This document shows positions 46,901 to 61,900 of a DNA stretch of 64,000 bases, piece by piece. The notes under the pieces are model-generated. The model had not been told where the DNA came from and did no database searches. It saw nothing but the letters and a program-made list of their open reading frames with translations. Location of the stretch: NCBI GenBank assembly GCA_032433765.1, contig JAVIAB010000041.1, positions 81,339,928-81,403,927 of the forward strand. Direction: 5' to 3'. The position numbers and the translations under genes were made by a program. This stretch comes from Megaustenia siamemsis (Eukaryota; Mollusca; Gastropoda; Stylommatophora; Ariophantidae). Numbering within the stretch: the stretch's first letter is position 1; each line of letters opens with the position of its first letter.

Positions 46901-49900
46901 ATAACCTACCTGACAATAACATCTATTTAACCAACCAGACAGTGACATCTATATAACCTACCAGACAATAACATCTATATAACCTACCAGACAGTAACAT
47001 CTATATAACCTACCAGACAGTAACATCTATATAACCTACCTGACCATAACATCTATATAACCTACCAGACAGTGGCATCTATATAACCTACCCAGACAGT
47101 GACATCTATATAACCTACCAGACAGTGGCATCTATATAACCAACCAGACAATAACATCTATATAGCCTACCAGACAGTAACATCTATATAACCAACCATC
47201 CAATAACATCTATATAACCTACCATATCTATATAACCAACCAGACAATAACATCTATATAACCAACCAGACAATAACATCTATATAACCTATATGACAAT
47301 AACATCTATATAACCTACCAGACAGTGACATCTATATAACCTACCAGACAGTAACATCTATATAACCAACCATCCAATAACATCTTTATAACCTACCAGA
47401 CAGTAACATCTATATAACCTACGTGACAATAATATCTATATAACCTACCAGACAGTGACATCTATATAACCTACCTGACAATAACATCTATATAACCTAC
47501 CAGACAGTAACATCTATATAACCTACCAGACAATAGCATCTATATAACCTACCAGACAATAACATCTATATAACCTACCAGACAGTGACATCTATATAAC
47601 CTACCTGACAATAACATCTATATAACCTACCAGACAATAACATCTATATAACCTACCAGACAATAACATCTATATAACCTACCAGACAATAACATCTATA
47701 TAACCTACCAGACAATAACATCTATATAACCTACCTGACAATAACATCTATATAACCTACCTGACAATAACATCTATAAAACCTACCAGACAACAACATC
47801 TATATAACCTACCAGACAATAACATCTATATAACCTACCAGACAATAACATCTATATAACCTACCTGACAATTACATCTATATAACCTACCTGACAGTAA
47901 CATCTATATAACCTACCAGACAGTAACATCTATATAACCTACCAGACAGTAACATCTATATAACCTACCAGACAATAACATCTATACAACCTACCAGACA
48001 ATAACATATATATAACCATCCAGACAATAACATCTATATAACCTACCAGACAGTAACATCTATATAACCAACCATCCAATAACATCTATATAACCTACCA
48101 TATCTATATAACAAACCAGACAATAACATCTATATAACCAACCATCCAATAACATCTATATAACCTACCAGACAGTAACATTTATATAACCAACCATCCA
48201 ATAACATCTATATAACCTACCAGACAGTAACATCTATATAACCTACCTGACAATAACATCTATAAAACCAACCAGACAATAACATCTATATAACCAACCA
48301 GACAATAACATCTATATAACCTACCAGACAGTAACATCTATATAACCAACCATCCAATAACATCTTTATAACCTACCAGACAGTAACATCTATATAACCT
48401 ACCCGACAGTAACATCTATATAACATACAAGAAAATAACATCTATATAACCTACCAGACAAAAATATCTATATAACCTACCAGAGAATAACATCTATATA
48501 ACCTACCAGACAATAACATCTATATAACCTACCAGACAAAAACATCTATATAACCTACCAGAGTTTAACATCTATATAACCTACCAGACAATACCATCTA
48601 TATAACCTACCAGACAATAACATCTATATAACCTACCAGACAATAACATCTATATAACCTACCTGACAATAACATCTATATAACCTACCAGACAATAACA
48701 TCTATATAACCTACCAGACAATAACATCTATATAACCTACTAGACAATAACATCTATATAACCTACCAGACAATAACATCTATATAACCTACCAGACAAT
48801 AACATCTATATAACCTACCAGACAATAACATCTATATAACCTACCAGACAATAACATCTATATAACCTACCAGACAATAACATCTATATAACCTACCAGA
48901 CAATAACATATATATAGCCTACCTGACAGTAACATCTATAAAACCTACCAGACAGTGACATCTATATAACCTACCTGACAATAACATCTATATAACCTAC
49001 CAGACAATAACATCTATATAACCTACCTGACAATAACATCTATATAACCTACCTGACAATAACATCTATATAACCTACCAGACAATAACATCTATATAAC
49101 CTACCAGACAGTGACATCTATATAACCTACTTGACAGTGACATCTATATAACCTACCAGACAATAACATCTATATAACCTACCAGACAGTGACATCTATA
49201 TAACCTACCAGACAGTGACATCTATATAACCTACCAGACAATAACATCTATATAACCTACCAGACAATAACATCTATATAACCTACCAGACAATAACATC
49301 TATATAACCTACCAGACAATAACATCTATATAACCTACCTGACAATAACATCTATATAACCTACCTGACAATAACATCTATATAACCTACCTGACAATAA
49401 CATCTATATAACCTACCAGATAATAACATCTATATAACCTACCAGACAGTGACATCTATATAACCTACCAGACAGTGACATCTATATAACCTACCTGACA
49501 ATAACATCTATATAAACTACCTGACAGTAACATCTATATAACCTACCAGACAGTAACATCTATATAACCTACCAGACAGAAACATCTATATAACCTTCCA
49601 CACAATAACATCTATATAACCTACCAGACAATAACATCTATATAACCAACCAGACAATAACATCTATATAACCTACCAGACAGTAACATCTATATAACCA
49701 ACCATCCAATAACATCTATATAACCTACCACATCTATATAACCAACCTGACAATAACATCTATATAACCAACCAGACAATAACATCTATATAACCTACCA
49801 GACAGTAACATCTACATAACCAACCATCCAATAACATCTATATAACCTACCAGACAGTAACATCTATATAACCTACCAGACAATAACATCTATATAACCT

Positions 49901-52900
49901 ACCTGACAATAACATCTATTTAACCAACCAGACAGTGACATCTATATAACCTACCAGACAATAACATCTATATAACCTACCAGACAGTAACATCTATATA
50001 ACCTACCAGACAGTAACATCTATATAACCTACCTGACCATAACATCTATATAACCTACCAGACAGTGGCATCTATATAACCTACCCAGACAGTGACATCT
50101 ATATAACCTACCAGACAGTGGCATCTATATAACCAACCAGACAATAACATCTATATAACCTACCAGACAGTAACATCTATATAACCAACCATCCAATAAC
50201 ATCTATATAACCTACCATATCTATATAACCAACCCGACAATAACATCTATATAACCAACCAGACAATAACATCTATATAACCTATATGACAATAACATCT
50301 ATATAACCTACCAGACAGTGACATCTATATAACCTACCAGCCAATAACATCTATATAACTTACCAGACAGTAACATCTATATAACCTACCAGACAATAAC
50401 ATCTATATAACCTACGTGACAATAATATCTATATAACCTACCAGACAGTGACATCTATATAACCTACCTGACAATAACATCTATATAACCTACCAGACAG
50501 TAACATCTATATAACCTACCAGACAATAGCATCTATATAACCTACCAGACAATAACATCTATATAACCTACCAGACAGTGACATCTATATAACCTACCTG
50601 ACAATAACATCTATATAACCTACCAGACAATAACATCTATATAACCTACCAGACAATAACATCTATATAACCTACCAGACAATAACATCTATATAACCTA
50701 CCAGACAATAACATCTATATAACCTACCTGACAATAACATCTATATAACCTACCTGACAATAACATCTATAAAACCTACCAGACAACAACATCTATATAA
50801 CCTACCAGACAATAACATCTATATAACCTACCAGACAATAACATCTATATAACCTACCTGACAATTACATCTATATAACCTACCTGACAGTAACATCTAT
50901 ATAACCTACCAGACAGTAACATCTATATAACCTACCAGACAGTAACATCTATATAACCTACCAGACAATAACATCTATACAACCTACCAGACAATAACAT
51001 CTATATAACCATCCAGACAATAACATCTATATAACCTACCAGACAGTAACATCTATATAACCAACCATCCAATAACATCTATATAACCTACCATATCTAT
51101 ATAACAAACCAGACAATAACATCTATATAACCAACCATCCAATAACATCTATATAACCTACCAGACAGTAACATCTATATAACCAACCATCCAATAACAT
51201 CTATATAACCTACCAGACAGTAACATCTATATAACCTACCTGACAATAACATCTATAAAACCAACCAGACAATAACATCTATATAACCAACCAGACAATA
51301 ACATCTATATAACCTACCAGACAGTAACATCTATATAACCAACCATCCAATAACATCTTTATAACCTACCAGACAGTAACATCTATATAACCTACCCGAC
51401 AGTAACATCTATATAACATACAAGAAAATAACATCTATATAACCTACCAGACAAAAACATCTATATAACCTACCAGAGAATAACATCTATATAACCTACC
51501 AGACAATAACATCTATATAACCTACCAGACAAAAACATCTATATAACCTACCAGAGTTTAACATCTATATAACCTACCAGACAATACCATCTATATAACC
51601 TACCAGACAATAACATCTATATAACCTACCAGACAGTAACATCTATATAACCTACCAGACAAAAACATCTATATAAACTACAAGACAATAACATATATAT
51701 AACCTACTAGACAATAACATCTATATAACCTACAGGACAATAACATCTATATAACCTACCTGACAGTAACATCTATATAACCTACCAGACAATAACATCT
51801 ATACAACCTACCAGACAATAACATCTATATAACCTACCTGAGAATAACATCTATATAACCTACCTGACAAAAACATCTATATAACCTACTAACCAATAAC
51901 ATCTATATAACCTACCAGAGTTTAACATCTATATAACCTACCAGACAATAACATCTATATAACCTACCAGACAATAACATCTATATAACCTACCAGACAA
52001 TAACATCTATATAACCTACCAGACAATAACATCTATATAACCTACCAGACAATAACATCTATATAACCTACCTGACAATAACATCTATATAACCTACCTG
52101 ACAAAAACATCTATATAACCTACCTGACAATAACATCTATATAACCTACCAGACAATAACATCTATATAACCTACCAGACAGTGACATCTATATAACCTA
52201 CCAGACAGTGACATCTATATAACCTACCTGACAATAACATCTATATAAACTACCTGACAGTAACATCTATATAACCTACCAGACAGTAACATCTATATAA
52301 CCTACCAGACAGAAACATCTATATAACCTTCCACACAATAACATCTATATAACCTACCAGACAATAACATCTATATAACCAACCAGACAATAACATCTAT
52401 ATAACCTACCAGACAGTAACATCTATATAACCAACCATCCAATAACATCTATATAACCTACCACATCTATATAACCAACCTGACAATAACATCTATATAA
52501 CCAACCAGACAATAACATCTATATAACCTACCAGACAGTAACATCTATATAACCAACCATCCAATAACATCTATATAACCTACCAGACAGTAACATCTAT
52601 ATAACCTACCAGACAATAACATCTATATAACCTACCTGACAATAACATCTATTTAACCAACCAGACAGTGACATCTATATAACCTACCAGACAATAACAT
52701 CTATATAACCTACCAGACAGTAACATCTATATAACCTACCAGACAGTAACATCTATATAACCTACCTGACCATAACATCTATATAACCTACCAGACAGTG
52801 GCATCTATATAACCTACCCAGACAGTGACATCTATATAACCTACCAGACAGTGGCATCTATATAACCAACCAGACAATAACATCTATATAACCTACCAGA

Positions 52901-55900
52901 CAGTAACATCTATATAACCAACCATCCAATAACATCTATATAACCTACCATATCTATATAACCAACCCGACAATAACATCTATATAACCAACCAGACAAT
53001 AACATCTATATAACCTATATGACAATAACATCTATATAACCTACCAGACAGTGACATCTATATAACCTACCAGCCAATAACATCTATATAACTTACCAGA
53101 CAGTAACATCTATATAACCTACCAGACAATAACATCTATATAACCTACGTGACAATAATATCTATATAACCTACCAGACAGTGACATCTATATAACCTAC
53201 CTGACAATAACATCTATATAACCTACCAGACAGTAACATCTATATAACCTACCAGACAATAGCATCTATATAACCTACCAGACAATAACATCTATATAAC
53301 CTACCAGACAGTGACATCTATATAACCTACCTGACAATAACATCTATATAACCTACCAGACAATAACATCTATATAACCTACCAGACAATAACATCTATA
53401 TAACCTACCAGACAATAACATCTATATAACCTACCAGACAATAACATCTATATAACCTACCTGACAATAACATCTATATAACCTACCTGACAATAACATC
53501 TATAAAACCTACCAGACAACAACATCTATATAACCTACCAGACAATAACATCTATATAACCTACCAGACAATAACATCTATATAACCTACCTGACAATTA
53601 CATCTATATAACCTACCTGACAGTAACATCTATATAACCTACCAGACAGTAACATCTATATAACCTACCAGACAGTAACATCTATATAACCTACCAGACA
53701 ATAACATCTATACAACCTACCAGACAATAACATCTATATAACCATCCAGACAATAACATCTATATAACCTACCAGACAGTAACATCTATATAACCAACCA
53801 TCCAATAACATCTATATAACCTACCATATCTATATAACAAACCAGACAATAACATCTATATAACCAACCATCCAATAACATCTATATAACCTACCAGACA
53901 GTAACATCTATATAACCAACCATCCAATAACATCTATATAACCTACCAGACATTAACATCTATATAACCTACCTGACAATAACATCTATAAAACCAACCA
54001 GACAATAACATCTATATAACCAACCAGACAATAACATCTATATAACCTACCAGACAGTAACATCTATATAACCAACCATCCAATAACATCTTTATAACCT
54101 ACCAGACAGTAACATCTATATAACCTACCCGACAGTAACATCTATATAACATACAAGAAAATAACATCTATATAACCTACCAGACAAAAACATCTATATA
54201 ACCTACCAGAGAATAACATCTATATAACCTACCAGACAATAACATCTATATAACCTACCAGACAAAAACATCTATATAACCTACCAGAGTTTAACATCTA
54301 TATAACCTACCAGACAATACCATCTATATAACCTACCAGACAATAACATCTATATAACCTACCAGACAGTAACATCTAATATAACCTACCAGACAAAAAC
54401 ATCTATATAAACTACAAGACAATAACATATATATAACCTACTAGACAATAACATCTATATAACCTACAGGACAATAACATCTATATAACCTACCTGACAG
54501 TAACATCTATATAACCTACCAGACAATAACATCTATACAACCTACCAGACAATAACATCTATATAACCTACCTGAGAATAACATCTATATAACCTACCTG
54601 ACAAAAACATCTATATAACCTACTAACCAATAACATCTATATAACCTACCAGAGTTTAACATCTATATAACCTACCAGACAATAACATCTATATAACCTA
54701 CCAGACAATAACATCTATATAACCTACCAGACAATAACATCTATATAACCTACCAGACAATAACATCTATATAACCTACCAGACAATAACATCTATATAA
54801 CCTACCAGACAATAACATATATATAACCTACCTGACAATAACATCTATATAACCTAGCAGACAATAACATCTATATAACCTACCAGACAATAACATATAT
54901 ATAACCTACCAGACAATAACATCTATATAACCTACCAGACAATAACATCTATATAACCTACCTGACAATAACATCTATATAACCTACCTGACAATAACAT
55001 CTATATAACCTACCAGACAATAACATCTATATAACCTACCTGACAATAACATCTATATAACCTACATGACAATAACATCTATATAACCTACCAGACAGTA
55101 ACATCTATATAACTTACCTGACAGTGACATCTATATAACCTACCTGACAATAACATCTATATAACCTACCAGACAATAACATCTATATAACCAACCAGAC
55201 AATAACATCTATATAACCTACCAGACAGTAACATCTATATAACCAACCATCCAATAACATCTATATAACCTACCATATCTATATAACCAACCAGACAATA
55301 ACATCTATATAACCAACCAGACAATAACATCTATATAACCTACCAGACAGTAACATCTATATAACCAACCATCCAATAACATCTATATAACCTACCAGAC
55401 AGTAACATCTATATAACCTACCTGACAATAACATCTATAAAACCAACCAGACAATAACATCTATATAACCAACCAGACAATAACATCTATATAACCTACC
55501 AGACAGTAACATCTATATAACCAACCATCCAATAACATCTTATAACCTACCAGACAGTAACATCTATATAACCTACCCGACAGTAACATCTATATAACAT
55601 ACAAGAAAATAACATCTATATAACCTACCAGACAAAAACATCTATATAACCTACCAGAGAATAACATCTATATAACCTACCAGACAATAACATCTATATA
55701 ACCTACCAGACAAAAACATCTATATAACCTACCAGAGTTTAACATCTATATAACCTACCAGACAATACCATCTATATAACCTACCAGACAATAACATCTA
55801 TATAACCTACCAGACAGTAACATCTATATAACCTACCAGACAAAAACATCTATATAAACTACAAGACAATAACATATATATAACCTACTAGACAATAACA

Positions 55901-58900
55901 TCTATATAACCTACAGGACAATAACATCTATATAACCTACCTGACAGTAACATCTATATAACCTACCAGACAATAACATCTATACAACCTACCAGACAAT
56001 AACATCTATATAACCTACCTGAGAATAACATCTATATAACCTACCTGACAAAAACATCTATATAACCTACTAACCAATAACATCTATATAACCTACCAGA
56101 GTTTAACATCTATATAACCTACCAGACAATAACATCTATATAACCTACCAGACAATAACATCTATATAACCTACCAGACAATAACATCTATATAACCTAC
56201 CAGACAATAACATCTATATAACCTACCAGACAATAACATCTATATAACCTACCTGACAATAACATCTATATAACCTACCTGACAATAACATCTATATAAC
56301 CTACCTGACAATAACATCTATATAACCTACCAGACAATAACATCTATATAACCTACCAGACAGTGACATCTATATAACCTACCAGACAGTGACATCTATA
56401 TAACCTACCTGACAATAACATCTATATAAACTACCTGACAGTAACATCTATATAACCTACCAGACAGTAACATCTATATAACCTACCAGACAGAAACATC
56501 TATATAACCTTCCACACAATAACATCTATATAACCTACCAGACAATAACATCTATATAACCAACCAGACAATAACATCTATATAACCTACCAGACAGTAA
56601 CATCTATATAACCAACCATCCAATAACATCTATATAACCTACCACATCTATATAACCAACCTGACAATAACATCTATATAACCAACCAGACAATAACATC
56701 TATATAACCTACCAGACAGTAACATCTATATAACCAACCATCCAATAACATCTATATAACCTACCAGACAGTAACATCTATATAACCTACCAGACAATAA
56801 CATCTATATAACCTACCTGACAATAACATCTATTTAACCAACCAGACAGTGACATCTATATAACCTACCAGACAATAACATCTATATAACCTACCAGACA
56901 GTAACATCTATATAACCTACCAGACAGTAACATCTATATAACCTACCTGACCATAACATCTATATAACCTACCAGACAGTGGCATCTATATAACCTACCC
57001 AGACAGTGACATCTATATAACCTACCAGACAGTGGCATCTATATAACCAACCAGACAATAACATCTATATAACCTACCAGACAGTAACATCTATATAACC
57101 AACCATCCAATAACATCTATATAACCTACCATATCTATATAACCAACCCGACAATAACATCTATATAACCAACCAGACAATAACATCTATATAACCTATA
57201 TGACAATAACATCTATATAACCTACCAGACAGTGACATCTATATAACCTACCAGCCAATAACATCTATATAACTTACCAGACAGTAACATCTATATAACC
57301 TACCAGACAATAACATCTATATAACCTACGTGACAATAATATCTATATAACCTACCAGACAGTGACATCTATATAACCTACCTGACAATAACATCTATAT
57401 AACCTACCAGACAGTAACATCTATATAACCTACCAGACAATAGCATCTATATAACCTACCAGACAATAACATCTATATAACCTACCAGACAGTGACATCT
57501 ATATAACCTACCTGACAATAACATCTATATAACCTACCAGACAATAACATCTATATAACCTACCAGACAATAACATCTATATAACCTACCAGACAATAAC
57601 ATCTATATAACCTACCAGACAATAACATCTATATAACCTACCTGACAATAACATCTATATAACCTACCTGACAATAACATCTATAAAACCTACCAGACAA
57701 CAACATCTATATAACCTACCAGACAATAACATCTATATAACCTACCAGACAATAACATCTATATAACCTACCTGACAATTACATCTATATAACCTACCTG
57801 ACAGTAACATCTATATAACCTACCAGACAGTAACATCTATATAACCTACCAGACAGTAACATCTATATAACCTACCAGACAATAACATCTATACAACCTA
57901 CCAGACAATAACATCTATATAACCATCCAGACAATAACATCTATATAACCTACCAGACAGTAACATCTATATAACCAACCATCCAATAACATCTATATAA
58001 CCTACCATATCTATATAACAAACCAGACAATAACATCTATATAACCAACCATCCAATAACATCTATATAACCTACCAGACAGTAACATCTATATAACCAA
58101 CCATCCAATAACATCTATATAACCTACCAGACATTAACATCTATATAACCTACCTGACAATAACATCTATAAAACCAACCAGACAATAACATCTATATAA
58201 CCAACCAGACAATAACATCTATATAACCTACCAGACAGTAACATCTATATAACCAACCATCCAATAACATCTTTATAACCTACCAGACAGTAACATCTAT
58301 ATAACCTACCCGACAGTAACATCTATATAACATACAAGAAAATAACATCTATATAACCTACCAGACAAAAACATCTATATAACCTACCAGAGAATAACAT
58401 CTATATAACCTACCAGACAATAACATCTATATAACCTACCAGACAAAAACATCTATATAACCTACCAGAGTTTAACATCTATATAACCTACCAGACAATA
58501 CCATCTATATAACCTACCAGACAATAACATCTATATAACCTACCAGACAGTAACATCTATATAACCTACCAGACAAAAACATCTATATAAACTACAAGAC
58601 AATAACATATATATAACCTACTAGACAATAACATCTATATAACCTACAGGACAATAACATCTATATAACCTACCTGACAGTAACATCTATATAACCTACC
58701 AGACAATAACATCTATACAACCTACCAGACAATAACATCTATATAACCTACCTGAGAATAACATCTATATAACCTACCTGACAAAAACATCTATATAACC
58801 TACTAACCAATAACATCTATATAACCTACCAGAGTTTAACATCTATATAACCTACCAGACAATAACATCTATATAACCTACCAGACAATAACATCTATAT

Positions 58901-61900
58901 AACCTACCAGACAATAACATCTATATAACCTACCAGACAATAACATCTATATAACCTACCAGACAATAACATCTATATAACCTACCAGACAATAACATAT
59001 ATATAACCTACCTGACAATAACATCTATATAACCTAGCAGACAATAACATCTATATAACCTACCAGACAATAACATATATATAACCTACCAGACAATAAC
59101 ATCTATATAACCTACCAGACAATAACATCTATATAACCTACCTGACAATAACATCTATATAACCTACCTGACAATAACATCTATATAACCTACCAGACAA
59201 TAACATCTATATAACCTACCTGACAATAACATCTATATAACCTACATGACAATAACATCTATATAACCTACCAGACAGTAACATCTATATAACTTACCTG
59301 ACAGTGACATCTATATAACCTACCTGACAATAACATCTATATAACCTACCAGACAATAACATCTATATAACCAACCAGACAATAACATCTATATAACCTA
59401 CCAGACAGTAACATCTATATAACCAACCATCCAATAACATCTATATAACCTACCATATCTATATAACCAACCAGACAATAACATCTATATAACCAACCAG
59501 ACAATAACATCTATATAACCTACCAGACAGTAACATCTATATAACCAACCATCCAATAACATCTATATAACCTACCAGACAGTAACATCTATATAACCTA
59601 CCAGACAATAACATCTATATAACCTACCTGACAATAACATCTATTTAACCAACCAGACAGTGACATCTATATAACCTACCAGACAATAACATCTATATAA
59701 CCTACCAGACAGTAACATCTATATAACCTACCAGACAGTAACATCTATATAACCTACCTGACCATAACATCTATATAACCTACCAGACAGTGGCATCTAT
59801 ATAACCTACCCAGACAGTGACATCTATATAACCTACCAGACAGTGGCATCTATATAACCAACCAGACAATAACATCTATATAACCTACCAGACAGTAACA
59901 TCTATATAACCAACCATCCAATAACATCTATATAACCTACCATATCTATATAACCAACCAGACAATAACATCTATATAACCAACCAGACAATAACATCTA
60001 TATAACCTACATGACAATAACATCTATATAACCTACCAGACAGTGACATCTATATAACCTACCAGCCAATAACATCTATATAACTTACCAGACAGTAACA
60101 TCTATATAACCTACCAGACAATAACATCTATATAACCTACGTGACAATAATATCTATATAACCTACCAGACAGTGACATCTATATAACCTACCTGACAAT
60201 AACATCTATATAACCTACCAGACAGTAACATCTATATAACCTACCAGACAATAGCATCTATATAACCTACCAGACAATAACATCTATATAACCTACCAGA
60301 CAGGGACATCTATATAACCTACCTGACAATAACATCAATATAACCTACCAGACAATAACATCTATATAACCTACCAGACAATAACATCTATATAACCTAC
60401 CAGACAATAACATCTATATAACCTACCAGACAATAACATCTATATAACCTACCTGACAATAACATCTATATAACCTACCTGACAATAACATCTATATAAC
60501 CTACCAGACAACAACATCTATATAACCTACCAGACAATAACATCTATATAACCTACCAGACAATAACATCTATATAACCTACCTGACAATTACATCTATA
60601 TAACCTATCTGACAGTAACATCTATATAACCTACCAGACAGTAACATCTATATAACCTACCAGACAGTAACATCTATATAACCTACCAGACAATAACATC
60701 TATACAACCTACCAGACAATAACATCTATATAACCAACCAGACAATAACATCTATATAACCTACCAGACAGTAACATCTATATAACCATCCATCCAATAA
60801 CATCTATATAACCTACCATATCTATATAACAAACCAGACAATAACATCTATATAACCAACCATCCAATAACATCTATATAACCTACCAGACAGTAACATC
60901 TATATAACCAACCATCCAATAACATCTATATAACCTACCAGACAGTAACATCTATATAACCTACCTGACAATAACATCTATAAAACCAACCAGACAATAA
61001 CATCTATATAACCAACCAGACAATAACATCTATATAACCTACCAGACAGTAACATCTATATAACCAACCATCCAATAACATCTTTATAACCTACCAGACA
61101 GTAACATCTATATAACCTACCCGACAGTAACATCTATATAACATACAAGAAAATAACATCTATATAACCTACCAGACAAAAACATCTATATAACCTACCA
61201 GAGAATAACATCTATATAACCTACCTGACAATAACATCTATATAACCTACCAGACAAAAACATCTATATAACCTACCAGAGTTTAACATCTATATAACCT
61301 ACCAGACAATACCATCTATATAACCTACCAGACAATAACATCTATATAACCTACCGGACAGTAACATCTATATAACCTACCAGACAAAAACATCTATATA
61401 AACTACCAGACAATAACATATATATAACCTACTAGACAATAACATCTATATAACCTACAGGACAATAACATCTATATAACCTACCTGACAGTAACATCTT
61501 TATAACCTACCAGACAATAACATCTATACAACCTACCAGACAATAACATCTATAGAACCTACCTGAGAATAACATCTATATAACCTCCCTGACAATAACA
61601 TCTTTATAACCTACTAACCAATAACATCTATATAACCTACCAGAGTTTAACATCTATATAACCTACCAGACAATAACATCTATATAACCTACCAGACAAT
61701 AACATCTATATAACCTACCAGACAATAACATCTATATAACCTACCAGACAATAACATCTATATAACCTACCAGACAATAACATCTATATAACCTACCAGA
61801 CAATAACATATATATAACCTACCTGACAATAACATCTATATAACCTAGCAGACAATAACATCTATATAACCTACCAGACAATAATATATATAACCTACCA

